From an uncultured Chloroflexota bacterium (lineage in GTDB: Bacteria; Chloroflexota; Dehalococcoidia; UBA2979), in the NCBI GenBank assembly GCA_903917615.1, contig CAIXBH010000059.1, positions 1 to 45,813 on the forward strand: 45,813 nucleotides of DNA, in the 5' to 3' direction. Positions 9,177-19,156 of this stretch are shown one piece after another (within the stretch, counting starts at the first letter, position 1; each line of letters starts with the position of its first letter). A model generated the notes under the pieces. It was not told the origin of the DNA and searched no databases. It saw nothing but the letters and a program-made list of their open reading frames with translations. The translations under genes were made by a program, and so were the position numbers.

Positions 9177-10433
9177 GTGGATATCGCGATCATCGGCGGG
9201 GGCGTCAGCGGCCTGGTTGCGGCGTACCTCCTCCAGCGGAAACACCGGGTGGACCTGTTCGAAGCGCGCGACACCGCCGGAGGACACGCCAACACGGTCG
9301 TGACGCGGAATGCGGCAGGCGACGAACTCGCCCTGGACGTCGGCTTCATCGTCTACAACCAGCGCACGTACCCCGTCTTCAGCCGCCTGCTCCGGGAGCT
9401 CGAGGTTGAGACACGACCATCCGACATGTCCTTCGGCGTGAGTTCCGAGCTCGATGACTTCGAGTACAGCAGCCGCGGGTGGCGAGGGTACCTCGGCAGC
9501 CCCCGCAACCTGTTCAGCCTGCGCCGCGCGATGATGGGTCTCGACGTCCTGCGCTTCCAGCGCAACGCGCGCGACGTGCTGCGGCGCGATGTACTGCACG
9601 ACATGCCCTTCGAGGAGTACCTCCGCCGCGGCCACTACAGTCGCGACTTCCGCGAGCGCATCATCATCCCCCTCATCGCCTCGACCTGGTCCAACGCCCC
9701 GGCCGATGTGCTCGCGTTCCCGACGAACTATCTCTTTCGCTTCCTGGACCAGCACGGCGTGCTGGCGCTGCACAGCATCCCGGAGTGGCGGTGGATCGTC
9801 GGCGGAGCCCGGAAGTACGTGGAGGCAATCCTTCGCACGCTGGACCCGACGAGCGTGCACTGCGGGACGCGGGTCACGGGTGTCACTCGGCAACGGGGCG
9901 GGGCCTGCGTGGCGCTGCCGGACGGCGAGCGCCATTTCGATGCCGTCGTGTTCGCGTGCCATGCCGACCAGGCACTGTCGCTCCTGGGCGATGCCTCGCC
10001 CGCAGAGCGCGATGCTCTCGGCGGCTTCACCTACGCGCAGAACCATGTGGTGCTCCACACGGACGAGCGCGTGTTGCCGCGGCGCGCATCGGCCCGCGCG
10101 GCATGGAACTACCACCGCATCGAGCACGATGGATTCCCGACAACGCTCACGATGAGCTACGACCTGAACCGCCTGCAGGGGCTGTCCGGATCGACGACGT
10201 ACTGCGTGTCCGTGAACCCCGGAGAGCGCGTCGATCCGGCGCGCGTGATCGCGGCGTTCGACTACGCACACCCCGTCTACTCGCCGCGCACCCTCGAGGC
10301 CCAGCATCGCCTTGAAGCGCTGCAGGGGCAGCGCCAGACCTACTTCGCTGGCGCGCACCTCGGCTATGGATTTCACGAGGACGGTGCGCGCTCCGGAATG
10401 GAGATCGCCGAGTCTCTCGGCGTCCACTGGTGA
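9177..10433 (+). CDS. FAD/NAD(P)-dependent oxidoreductase (amine-oxidase-like)
   Basis: N-terminal dinucleotide motif DIAIIGGGVSGLVAAYLL; 418 aa; GTG start directly after the SDR. Confidence 0.9.
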   Translation: MDIAIIGGGVSGLVAAYLLQRKHRVDLFEARDTAGGHANTVVTRNAAGDELALDVGFIVYNQRTYPVFSRLLRELEVETRPSDMSFGVSSELDDFEYSSRGWRGYLGSPRNLFSLRRAMMGLDVLRFQRNARDVLRRDVLHDMPFEEYLRRGHYSRDFRERIIIPLIASTWSNAPADVLAFPTNYLFRFLDQHGVLALHSIPEWRWIVGGARKYVEAILRTLDPTSVHCGTRVTGVTRQRGGACVALPDGERHFDAVVFACHADQALSLLGDASPAERDALGGFTYAQNHVVLHTDERVLPRRASARAAWNYHRIEHDGFPTTLTMSYDLNRLQGLSGSTTYCVSVNPGERVDPARVIAAFDYAHPVYSPRTLEAQHRLEALQGQRQTYFAGAHLGYGFHEDGARSGMEIAESLGVHW

Positions 10434-11191
10434 CCAACGGCCGTCGACGCCTTCGCTCGCACTTCCTCGTCGGCACGATTCGTCACCGCCGCTCGCGGGT
10501 GACGACGTATGACTTCACCCACCATGTCTGGTATCTGGCGCTGGATCTCGACGAACAGACCGAAGTGGATCGCGCGCTGCCGCTGCTCTCCTTCAACCGT
10601 CGGAATCTCCTGGAGGTCCGCGATGCCGATCACCTCGACGCCGATAGCGGGGGGCTTCGGACGGGGATCTCGAGCCGCCTGCTCACTCACGGCTTCGACC
10701 CGGCAGACCTGCACGTCACCCTCGTCGCCTACCCGCGTCTCCTCGGATACGTGTTCAACCCGGTGTCGTTCTATCTGTGCCACGACGCAGCGGGCGTCCT
10801 GTGCCTCGTGCTGGCCGAAGTACACAACACGCATGGCGATCGCCAGGTCTACGAATTCGTGCCGCGCACGGAGGGTGGGCAGGTCTTCAGGGGCACGCAG
10901 CACAAGCAGATGTACGTGTCGCCGTTCATCGCAGCGGACGCGCAGTATGAACTGCTCGTCCAGGACGACGGCGAGCGACTGGCGATCACCATCCGGGAGA
11001 GCGAGGGCAACGAGCCCGTGCTGGTCGCTCAACTGGAGATGCAGCGGGTTCCGCTCACGAATCGGAACCTGATGCGCTTGATTGCTGGCGACCCGCTTGT
11101 CGCGCTGAAGACGTCCGCGCTGATCTTCTGGCACGCGATCCGCCTGTGGTGGCGCGGAGTCCCATGGCAGCGCTACAGGCGCACGCTCTAA
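10430..11191 (+). CDS. DUF1365 family protein
   Basis: 253 aa; YDFTHHVWYLALDLDE, GYVFNPVSFYLCHD, EVHNTHGDR; GTGA overlap with upstream gene. Confidence 0.9.
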   Translation: MTNGRRRLRSHFLVGTIRHRRSRVTTYDFTHHVWYLALDLDEQTEVDRALPLLSFNRRNLLEVRDADHLDADSGGLRTGISSRLLTHGFDPADLHVTLVAYPRLLGYVFNPVSFYLCHDAAGVLCLVLAEVHNTHGDRQVYEFVPRTEGGQVFRGTQHKQMYVSPFIAADAQYELLVQDDGERLAITIRESEGNEPVLVAQLEMQRVPLTNRNLMRLIAGDPLVALKTSALIFWHAIRLWWRGVPWQRYRRTL

Positions 11192-11568
11192 CTGCAGGCC
11201 CCTTCTGGCGCGCGTGCCCCACTCCGCGCCGGCTCCATCCTCGTTCACGTCGGCTGTGCGCGACCGTGCACTCGGTATCCCAGCGGCCATGGCCGCATGG
11301 CGCAACGAATACAGCGCGTTCGGCCCTCGAGACGCCCGCAGCCACGTACCCGCCAGCGAACCCCCTCCCGCATGCGCACACGCCAGCGCGAAATGTTCCC
11401 GGCCTCAACTGGCGGATAACGCGTCACCCGATCACGCAGACCTAACGCGCCGCAAACACGAGGCTAATGCGGTGCGAACTGGCACATAACTTCCGCTCCG
11501 TACGTTGCCATCAATCGTTGCAAGGGAATCACTGATACCGCACCACGCGGGGCACCGAGAGCGAAGCG

Positions 11569-13182
11569 ATGGATCGCACAGGCACAGCAGGAAACTACTG
11601 GACTCGCAGGGTCGCTCGGCGCGGCGTAGTGCGCGCTGGCGTGTTCGGCTCCGCCGGGCTGATCGGCGCAGCGCTCATCGGCTGCGGGAACGACGCCAAG
11701 CCGACCGCGAACAACACGACGGCACTCGCAGCCGGCGGCTCCGCCGCAGCGGCCGTCCGTCGCGGCGGCAAGCTGCTGCTCAGCGACATCCCGCAGACGC
11801 AAGACCTGCACCGCCACAGCGGCACGATGCCCACCCCCTCCCTGGTGGCTGACACCCCGACGGCGATCGACGCGAACGGCGCGACGCAGAATTTCCTGCT
11901 CGACGGCGTCGAAGCCCCCGATGCCTCGACATACACGTTCAAGTTCAAGCAGGGCGTGAAGTTCCACAATGGCCGCGAGATGACGTCCGAGGACGTGCGC
12001 CAGAACTTCGCCCGCATCAAGGCGACCAAGGGGGCGTGGCTCAAGTCGGTCGCGGACGGCATCGACACGATGACGATGCCCGACAAGAACACCATCACGG
12101 TGAAGCTCAGCTCGCCGTACTCCCCGATGACCTCGCTCATTTCCGAGATGTGGCTGATGGCGCCGGAGTCGCCGGGCTGGGACAGCACGATCACCACGCC
12201 CATCGGTACCGGACCGTTCGTCTGGAAGCAGTGGATCCCGAACGACAAGATCGTCCTCGAACGGTTCCCGGACTACTGGCGCAAGGGCCAGCCATACATC
12301 GACGCGATCGACATCAAGAACCTCAAGGGCGACACGACCCCGGCCCTGCTGGCGGGCGACATTCACATGACCGGGGTCTCCCGTGACCAGCGGAAGCTGA
12401 TCGGCAGCAATCCGGCAATTACGTTCCAGCAGGAGAAGGCCACCTCGTGGCAGTTCCTGTCGTTCAACAACCGCAAGGCGCGCGCGCCGTACACGGACAT
12501 CCGTGTGCGACAGGCCATGGGGTACGCGCTCGACAAGTCGGCGCTGAACGAGTTCGCGAACGGCGACACCGGGACGGTCGCCGACCAGATGGCGCCACCG
12601 AAGTCCTTCTACTGGTCCGACAAGGTCGTCGACCCGTTCGCAAAGCGCGACATCGCGAAGGCGAAGCAGTTGCTCCAGGCAGCCGGTATCGCTCCGGGCC
12701 AGTTGAAGCCGGTCATGCCGGTCAACAGCAGCCCGCGCGAGCCCGAGGCAGTGGCGGCGCAACTGAAGGAAGCGGGCATCGCGCCTGACCTCCAGGTCGC
12801 CGATGACATTGCAACGGAGACGCGGCTGCAGTCGTACGACTGGGACATCTACTACGCCGGCTCCGGTCCAAGGTCCGACATCGCGCTCCGCTACGTGCGC
12901 CTCATGTCGGATGGCCCGAACCCGGGCCTCTGGGGAGGCCCACAGGACCCCGAGTTCGATCGCCTCGTGAAGGCGGCCTGGACGCTGGTGGACGGGGAGG
13001 CCCGGAAGGCCAAGTACCTCGAGGCATGGAAGATCGCGATGGACAAACTCTTCACCATCGTCGTCTACCACAAGGCGGGCACGACGGCTGTGCGCAAGGA
13101 GGCGGGCGGCTGGCAGACGGGGGCCGTCGCCAACTTCAACCGCATCGACGGCGGCGTCAGCTTCGTCCAGATCCAGGCGTAG
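11569..13182 (+). CDS. ABC transporter substrate-binding lipoprotein (peptide/nickel family 5)
   Basis: Signal peptide with lipobox-like LIGC; TYTFKFKQGVKFHNGREMTSEDV and PIGTGPFVWKQW motifs. Confidence 0.92.
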   Translation: MDRTGTAGNYWTRRVARRGVVRAGVFGSAGLIGAALIGCGNDAKPTANNTTALAAGGSAAAAVRRGGKLLLSDIPQTQDLHRHSGTMPTPSLVADTPTAIDANGATQNFLLDGVEAPDASTYTFKFKQGVKFHNGREMTSEDVRQNFARIKATKGAWLKSVADGIDTMTMPDKNTITVKLSSPYSPMTSLISEMWLMAPESPGWDSTITTPIGTGPFVWKQWIPNDKIVLERFPDYWRKGQPYIDAIDIKNLKGDTTPALLAGDIHMTGVSRDQRKLIGSNPAITFQQEKATSWQFLSFNNRKARAPYTDIRVRQAMGYALDKSALNEFANGDTGTVADQMAPPKSFYWSDKVVDPFAKRDIAKAKQLLQAAGIAPGQLKPVMPVNSSPREPEAVAAQLKEAGIAPDLQVADDIATETRLQSYDWDIYYAGSGPRSDIALRYVRLMSDGPNPGLWGGPQDPEFDRLVKAAWTLVDGEARKAKYLEAWKIAMDKLFTIVVYHKAGTTAVRKEAGGWQTGAVANFNRIDGGVSFVQIQA

Positions 13183-13187
13183 GCCGC

Positions 13188-14078
13188 ATGGCCACCCTCA
13201 ACATCGACCGGCCCGCCCCGCGGACGGTCGATGCGGCCGCCCCGGTGCCCGCGGTCATCCGCGAGCGCCGGCGGCCGCGCAGCCGCCAGTTCTGGATTGG
13301 CGGGGCGATTGTCTCGCTCGCGATCGCCGTCGCACTGCTCGCCCCTCTGCTCGCGCCATACGACCCGCTGGCGCAGAGCATCGCGCACCAGTACGACGGC
13401 CCGTCCTCGGCACATCTGCTTGGACTCGATGACCTCGGGCGCGACGTGCTGTCGCGCCTGCTCTACGGAGCGCGCATCACGCTGCTGACGGCCGTCCTCG
13501 CGATCGCCATCGCGCTGCCGCTCGGCACCATCATCGGCGCGTGGTCGGGGCTCTTGCGGGGCTGGTTCGACATGGTCGCCATGCGCGTCCTCGACGTGCA
13601 GCTCGCCTATCCGGGAATGCTCCTCGCACTGGTGATGATCGTCGCGCTTGGGCCCAGTCAGAAGTCCGTCATCCTCGCGTTGGCCGTCGGATACGTGCCG
13701 TACTTCGCACGGCTTGTCCGTGGCGCCGTGATGACCGAAGCGAGCATGGACTACGTGCTCGCCGCAGAGGCCCTCGGGCAGCGGCGTGCCCTCATCCTCG
13801 CGCGCCACATCGGCCCGAGCGTGGCCGGCCTCATCGCGGTGCATGGCTCGTTCGCCGTCTCGGGCGCGATGGTGACGGAAGCGTCCCTGTCCTTCCTCGG
13901 CCTGGGCGTCTCGCCGAGCAATCCCTCGTGGGGGCGCATGCTCTCCAGCGGCGCCGAGGTCATCTACGTCGCGCCCCACGTCGCGCTGGTCCCCATCGTT
14001 GCGCTGAGCATCGTCATCGTCGGATGGTTCTTCCTCGGCGAAGGCCTCCGCGAGTACCTCGACCCGAGGCGCGGCTGA
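13188..14078 (+). CDS. ABC transporter permease (DppC-like)
   Basis: HLLGLDDLGRDVLSRLLYGARITLL; EALGQRRALILARHIGPS EAA loop; start moved to ATG 13188. Confidence 0.92.
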   Translation: MATLNIDRPAPRTVDAAAPVPAVIRERRRPRSRQFWIGGAIVSLAIAVALLAPLLAPYDPLAQSIAHQYDGPSSAHLLGLDDLGRDVLSRLLYGARITLLTAVLAIAIALPLGTIIGAWSGLLRGWFDMVAMRVLDVQLAYPGMLLALVMIVALGPSQKSVILALAVGYVPYFARLVRGAVMTEASMDYVLAAEALGQRRALILARHIGPSVAGLIAVHGSFAVSGAMVTEASLSFLGLGVSPSNPSWGRMLSSGAEVIYVAPHVALVPIVALSIVIVGWFFLGEGLREYLDPRRG

Positions 14079-14983
14079 TGCTGCAGTACGCGTTCCGCCG
14101 AATACCGCCCGTGATCATCACCCTGGCGCTCGCGTCGCTCTTCACGTTCTTCATGCTGCGCATCGTGCCGGGCGATGTCGCCGACGTGCTGTCGGTACAG
14201 GGAGCCGTGTCCGAGACCGACAAGGCGCTCATTCGTCAGGAACAGGGCCTCGACCGCCCTGTGCTTCTGCAATACACGGACTGGGTCGGGCGCCTCGTCC
14301 GCGGCGACTTCGGCCATTCGTACTTCACGCATCTGCCCGTGCGAGAGCTGTTCGCATACGCGTTCCCGAAGACGTTGGAGCTTGCCGCCACGGCGATGGC
14401 GATCGCACTCGTGGTCGGATTGCCGCTCGGGACCCTCGCTGGCGCGTTCCGCGGCTCGATCTTCGATCACGCGGCAACCGTGCTTGCCATGCTCATGATC
14501 TCGGTGCCGACGTTCGCCCTGGGGATCATCGCGCTGCTCTTCTTCGCGGTGCGCCTGCAGGTGCTTCCGGCGACGGGAAGCCTCGTCCTCCCGGCCCTCG
14601 CACTGGGCATCGACATCTCGGGCACGCTCGTCAGGACGCTGCGCTCCGACATCCGCGAGGAGCTGCGGTCTGACTACGTGCGCACCGCCCACGCGAAGGG
14701 CCTCACGCCGCTCACGGTGTTGCGCCGGCACATCCTGCCGAACTCGCTGACTGCCACGATCACGGTGATGGGACTCGCCCTCGGGCACCTGCTCGGCGGC
14801 GCGGTCATCATCGAGACCGTCTTCCATTGGCCGGGCATCGGGACCCTGCTGATCGAGTCGATCCGCAATCGCGACTACCCGGTCGTCGAGGCCGTCGTGA
14901 TGGTCATCACCGCACTCTTCGTGGCCGCCAACCTCGGCGTCGATCTGCTGTACGGACTCACGGACCCGCGCGTGCGGGTGTAG
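14078..14983 (+). CDS. ABC transporter permease (DppB-like)
   Basis: MLQYAFRRIPPVIITLALASLFTFFMLRIVPGD; HAKGLTPLTVLRRHILPNSL EAA loop; ATG overlaps upstream TGA. Confidence 0.92.
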   Translation: MLQYAFRRIPPVIITLALASLFTFFMLRIVPGDVADVLSVQGAVSETDKALIRQEQGLDRPVLLQYTDWVGRLVRGDFGHSYFTHLPVRELFAYAFPKTLELAATAMAIALVVGLPLGTLAGAFRGSIFDHAATVLAMLMISVPTFALGIIALLFFAVRLQVLPATGSLVLPALALGIDISGTLVRTLRSDIREELRSDYVRTAHAKGLTPLTVLRRHILPNSLTATITVMGLALGHLLGGAVIIETVFHWPGIGTLLIESIRNRDYPVVEAVVMVITALFVAANLGVDLLYGLTDPRVRV

Positions 14984-15005
14984 TCGCGGTCGGGAAGGGA
15001 GCACC

Positions 15006-16136
15006 GTGCCCACGATTGTCATCTGTTTCGACGGCATGGCGCCCGAATACCTCGTGCATGCGGACACGCCGGTATTCGACCGCCTCGGTCGCGAGGGGCG
15101 ATGGATCACGGGGCATTGTCAGATGCCGAGCGTGACGAACGTGAATAACGTCTCCATCCTCAGCGGCGCGAAGCCAGTTGCGCACGGCATTAACGCGAAC
15201 TTCGCCATCGGATCGGACGGGGTCGAGGTCTACATGGAGTCGCCGGACGCAATCCGCGTCCCGCTGCTCCAGCAGCGAGCGGCCGACGCCGGCCAGCGCG
15301 TGGCGGCGATCTCCTCGAAGGCGAAACTCGCCGCGATCATCGGTCAGCACGCCGACGTCACGTTCTCGGTCGAGCATCCGCTGGCCTGGGTCGTCGAGTC
15401 CATCGGCGCGCCGCCGCCGATCTATTCGTTCGAGGCGAACCTCTGGCTGCTGCGCGCGGCGCGCCTGGTCATGGAACGCGAGCGTCCGGACTTCCTGTAC
15501 GTCACGACAACGGACTACCTCGGACACATGCTGCCGCCGGAGGCCGACGAAGCGCGGGCGACGTTCACCGAGTCGGATCGGCTCGTCGGAGCGCTCATCG
15601 AGGGCATCGACGACGTCAGCATCGCGATCACGGCCGATCACGGCATGAACGCGAAGCGCCGCTGCCTCAGCCCGGAGGCCATCCTCGCGGCGCACGGCAT
15701 CGAGGCCGTGTCGGTCTCAACCCTGCAGGATCGCTACACCAGGCACCACGGCAACATGTCCGGCTCGGCGTACATCCACCTCGACCGATCGATACGCGAA
15801 CGGGCCGCCGAGGTGCTGCGCGCATCCGCAGGGATCGAGCGCGTGCTCACCCGCGAGGAGGCCGCCGGGGAGTTCGCCCTCGATCCCGCGCTCATCGGCG
15901 AACTGGTGCTGCTCGGCGATATCGAGACGGCGTTCGGTGGCGGCGACGAACCGGAGTGCGCCGTTGAGATCCGTTCGCACGGATCGCTCCACGAAGCGCG
16001 TGTCCCCGTCATCACCTGGGGGCCACGCTTCGAAGGCTTCGACGGTACGGAGAACCGATCCATCGGTGCGTGGTTGCACCGCCAGTACGACGGCCTCGCC
16101 GCCGTATCGGCTCCACGCGAGGCACCTGCAGTCTAG
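15006..16136 (+). CDS. Alkaline-phosphatase-superfamily hydrolase, phosphonoacetate-hydrolase (PhnA)-like
   Basis: CFDGM, MPSVTNVNNVSILSGAKPVAHGINANF, TTTDYLGH, ITADHGMN, RSHGSLHEARVPV: full two-metal ligand pattern. Confidence 0.8.
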   Translation: MPTIVICFDGMAPEYLVHADTPVFDRLGREGRWITGHCQMPSVTNVNNVSILSGAKPVAHGINANFAIGSDGVEVYMESPDAIRVPLLQQRAADAGQRVAAISSKAKLAAIIGQHADVTFSVEHPLAWVVESIGAPPPIYSFEANLWLLRAARLVMERERPDFLYVTTTDYLGHMLPPEADEARATFTESDRLVGALIEGIDDVSIAITADHGMNAKRRCLSPEAILAAHGIEAVSVSTLQDRYTRHHGNMSGSAYIHLDRSIRERAAEVLRASAGIERVLTREEAAGEFALDPALIGELVLLGDIETAFGGGDEPECAVEIRSHGSLHEARVPVITWGPRFEGFDGTENRSIGAWLHRQYDGLAAVSAPREAPAV

Positions 16137-16147
16137 GAGTTGGCGCG

Positions 16148-17614
16148 ATGACCAAGGTCGTGATCGTGGTGTTCGATGGCATGAACGAAGAGCTGGTCAC
16201 CCCGGACCTGATGCCGCACCTGTCGGCATTCGCCTCGTCCGGTGTCCGGCTGACAAACCATCGGCCAGTCTTCCCGAGTGTGACCCGCCTCAACGCGGCC
16301 GCGATGGTGACCGGGTGCTTCCCCGGCACGCACGGCCTCGCGGCGAACCTGTCGCTGGTGCCTGAGTTCCATCCCACGGAACCGATGGATGCGCTCGAAC
16401 CGCAGCTGACCGAACTACGCAGGCGCACCGGCCAAGTGCTGTTCGTTCCCACGCTCGCGGACATGCTCGCCGAGTATGGACTCGAGTACATCGCGGCAGG
16501 CGTCGGCACCTCGGGACAGGCGTTCCTGCACCACCCGAACGGCGAAGATGCCACCCTCGGTGCGACGCTGCACACCGACTTCTCCCTGCCACGCCCGCTC
16601 TACGAGATGCTGGTCGATCGCTTCGGCCAGTGGCCCGAGAAGGTACTGCCGAACAGCGCACGCCTCGAGCACCTGACGACGCTCTTCCTCGACTACGTCC
16701 TCGACGAGCGAGATCCGGCGGTCGCCTTGCTGTGGTTCTCCGAACCGGATAGCTCACAGCACGGCACCGGGCTCAACTCGCCCACCGTGCGACAGGCCAT
16801 GCGAGACGCTGACGTCCAGTTCGGCCGCCTCCTCGACTGGATCGAAGCGAGCGGAGACGACACGAACGTCATCGTCACCTGCGACCACGGTCAGTCCACG
16901 ATCGTCGAGGGCATCTCCCTGCAGGAGCGACTCGCGGAGGCCGGCTTTGCCGCTCCCGGCGAGCTCGGCGGCGTCATCGTCGCCGGCAACGGCGGTTCCG
17001 CTCTTTTCTACGTGGATGGCCACGACCCGGAGATCGCGGATCGCCTCGCGGCATGGCTCATGGCACAGCCGTGGGCGGGACCGATCCTCGCGTCGGAGCG
17101 GGTGGGAGCAATCGCCGGGACCCTCCCGCAGTCGCTCCTGGGGATGGACGGCGAACGTTCGCCTGACCTCGCGCTGTCGTTCGCCTGGTCAAACGAAGAG
17201 AACGAGCACGGCCAGCCCGGCATGGTCTACTCGGCCGGCGGCACGGCGGGCCGTGGCACACACGGTTCGATGAGCCCGTGGGAGTTCCGCACGTTCACGG
17301 TCGCGCGAGGCCCGGCATTCAAGCGGGCGACCAGCATCGACAGCGTGACCGGACATCCTGACCTGGCGCCGACCATCCTCTGCATCCTCGGACTGGATGT
17401 GCCCGCGCACATCGAGGGACGGGTCATCGAGGAAGCGCTCGTCGATGGCGAGGCCCAGGCGCGCTCGTTGGTCGAAGAGCACACCGCCGTGCGGCGCATC
17501 GGCGATGCCGTGTACTCACAGGTGCTCCTCGTAGCTCGCAACGGCGACGCAGGCGTCCTCGTCACCGCGCGCGCAGGTCGCATCGAGTCCGCGCGAGTCC
17601 GCGTCGAAGTGTAA
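16148..17614 (+). CDS. Alkaline-phosphatase-superfamily nucleotide pyrophosphatase/phosphodiesterase-like protein
   Basis: VVFDGMNE, FPSVTRLNAAAMVTG, EPDSSQHG, TCDHGQS, RGTHGSMSP; start set at ATG 16148. Confidence 0.82.
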   Translation: MTKVVIVVFDGMNEELVTPDLMPHLSAFASSGVRLTNHRPVFPSVTRLNAAAMVTGCFPGTHGLAANLSLVPEFHPTEPMDALEPQLTELRRRTGQVLFVPTLADMLAEYGLEYIAAGVGTSGQAFLHHPNGEDATLGATLHTDFSLPRPLYEMLVDRFGQWPEKVLPNSARLEHLTTLFLDYVLDERDPAVALLWFSEPDSSQHGTGLNSPTVRQAMRDADVQFGRLLDWIEASGDDTNVIVTCDHGQSTIVEGISLQERLAEAGFAAPGELGGVIVAGNGGSALFYVDGHDPEIADRLAAWLMAQPWAGPILASERVGAIAGTLPQSLLGMDGERSPDLALSFAWSNEENEHGQPGMVYSAGGTAGRGTHGSMSPWEFRTFTVARGPAFKRATSIDSVTGHPDLAPTILCILGLDVPAHIEGRVIEEALVDGEAQARSLVEEHTAVRRIGDAVYSQVLLVARNGDAGVLVTARAGRIESARVRVEV

Positions 17615-17721
17615 CCGCGCGATCATCACCTGACGCTCGGAGTTGCTCGCAACCGCGGGACTTCGCGAATGGCGCGCGGAGGTCGAGACCGCGCCACCGA
17701 CACGCCGCGTCTTCGGTGCAA

Positions 17722-17745
17722 CGGGCCGGGCAGGTGCCCGGCCCG
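17722..17745. terminator. Perfect GC-rich hairpin CGGGCCGGGCA-GG-TGCCCGGCCCG (possible terminator, no T-tract)
   Basis: 11-bp perfect inverted repeat with 2-nt spacer, downstream of the hydrolase operon. Confidence 0.45.
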
Positions 17746-17930
17746 AGTCGATCGTGATGCGAAGCCCTGCTCCGGCGCGCCGGCTCTCCTCAGCCGCCGG
17801 AAACTCGACGAACCCCCGCTCGTTGGCTAGGCTCCCCGCAAGGGGCGCGAGGGCGGCGGGCGCCTTGCTTCGTGACCGCGTTCGTTGCATGGGCGCCTGA
17901 GCTCGGCGCAACTGGGCTGGGGCGTCATCG

Positions 17931-19142
17931 GTGGACGAGACCGCAAACCTGCTCATCAGCCTGGTGTTGATCCTGCTTGCCGCCCGCGTGAGCGCGCAGA
18001 TCGCCATCCGACTCAAGCTGCCCAGCGTCTTCGGCGTGCTCCTCACGGGCGTCATCCTCGGCCCGAGCGTCACGAACCTCATCCCCGAAACCCCCACCCT
18101 CCTCGGAATGTCGAGCATCGGCGTCGTGCTGCTGCTGTTTGTGGCGGGGCTGGAGACCGACCTCGTGCAGATGCGGCGCGTCGGCGTCGCGGCGCTACTT
18201 GCGGCCGTGGGCGGTGTCGCGGTCCCAATGGCCGCCGCGTTCTTCCTCGCGCAGCGGTTCGGCTACGGGACCGCCGAATCGATCTTCATCGGCACGATCA
18301 TGACCGCGACCAGCGTCACCGTGTCCGCCCACGTGCTCCGCGAGCTCGGCTATCTCCAGACGCGGATCGGCAGCGCGATCCTGGGCGCCGCGATCATCGA
18401 CGACATCGTGGGCGTCATGGTGCTGACCGTCGTCGTGAGCGTCGAGGGCGGCGGGAGCATGTTCGACCTCCTGCGCCTCGCTGCGTTCATCCCGATCGCC
18501 CTCTTCGCCGGGCTGTGGCTCACGCGCCTCGCCGCGCGCCGGCTGATGCACAACGACACGCACGACCGCTACATCGAGGTATTGGCGCTGGTGCTCGCGA
18601 TCTCATGGGCGGCGCAGGCAATCGGCGGCCTCGCTGCGATCTCGGGCGCGTACCTCGCGGGCGTCCTGTTTGGGCGCACGGTGCTGCGCGACGACCTGGC
18701 GAACTTCGGCAATCTGATCGGCTACGCGCTCTTCGCGCCGATCTTCTTCGTGACCACGGGCATGATGACCGACATCCACGCGGTTATCTCGACGCCGGTG
18801 TTCACGCTGCTGCTCTTCGCGACGGCCGTACTGGGCAAGGTGATCGGATCGGGTGTCGGTGCGCTGGCCGGTCGGTTCACGCCGAGGGAATCCCTCGCGG
18901 TCGGCGCGGGGATGGTGAGCCGCGGCGAGGTCGCCATCGTGATCGCGGTGCTCGGCCGCAACAGCCACGTCATCGGCGACGAGGTCTTCGCGGCGAGCAT
19001 CGTCGTGACGCTGCTCACCACCCTCGCCGCTCCGCTCCTGCTCCGGCTCACGCTGCCGGGGATCACGAAGACCACCGAGGACGAGGCCGATGCCGCACGC
19101 CGTCTGCGCCTCGAAGGCGACATCGAGCGCCTCGAAAGCTGA
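17931..19142 (+). CDS. Cation:proton antiporter (CPA2/KefB-like)
   Basis: 403 aa, polytopic; KLPSVFGVLLTGVILGP, TATSVTVSAHVL, GAAIIDDIVGV motifs. Confidence 0.9.
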   Translation: MDETANLLISLVLILLAARVSAQIAIRLKLPSVFGVLLTGVILGPSVTNLIPETPTLLGMSSIGVVLLLFVAGLETDLVQMRRVGVAALLAAVGGVAVPMAAAFFLAQRFGYGTAESIFIGTIMTATSVTVSAHVLRELGYLQTRIGSAILGAAIIDDIVGVMVLTVVVSVEGGGSMFDLLRLAAFIPIALFAGLWLTRLAARRLMHNDTHDRYIEVLALVLAISWAAQAIGGLAAISGAYLAGVLFGRTVLRDDLANFGNLIGYALFAPIFFVTTGMMTDIHAVISTPVFTLLLFATAVLGKVIGSGVGALAGRFTPRESLAVGAGMVSRGEVAIVIAVLGRNSHVIGDEVFAASIVVTLLTTLAAPLLLRLTLPGITKTTEDEADAARRLRLEGDIERLES

Positions 19143-19156
19143 CACGCGCCAGCCCG

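Noticed and set aside
9171-10427. 418-aa minus-strand ORF
   Set aside because: Fully antisense to the FAD oxidoreductase; no motif.
11283-11296. Perfect palindrome GCGGCCATGGCCGC
   Set aside because: Short, GC-rich, single copy in a non-coding gap; expected by chance at this base composition.
11464-13071. 535-aa minus-strand ORF
   Set aside because: Antisense to the ABC substrate-binding protein gene; composition (Arg, Val, His rich) is the mirror of a real high-GC gene.
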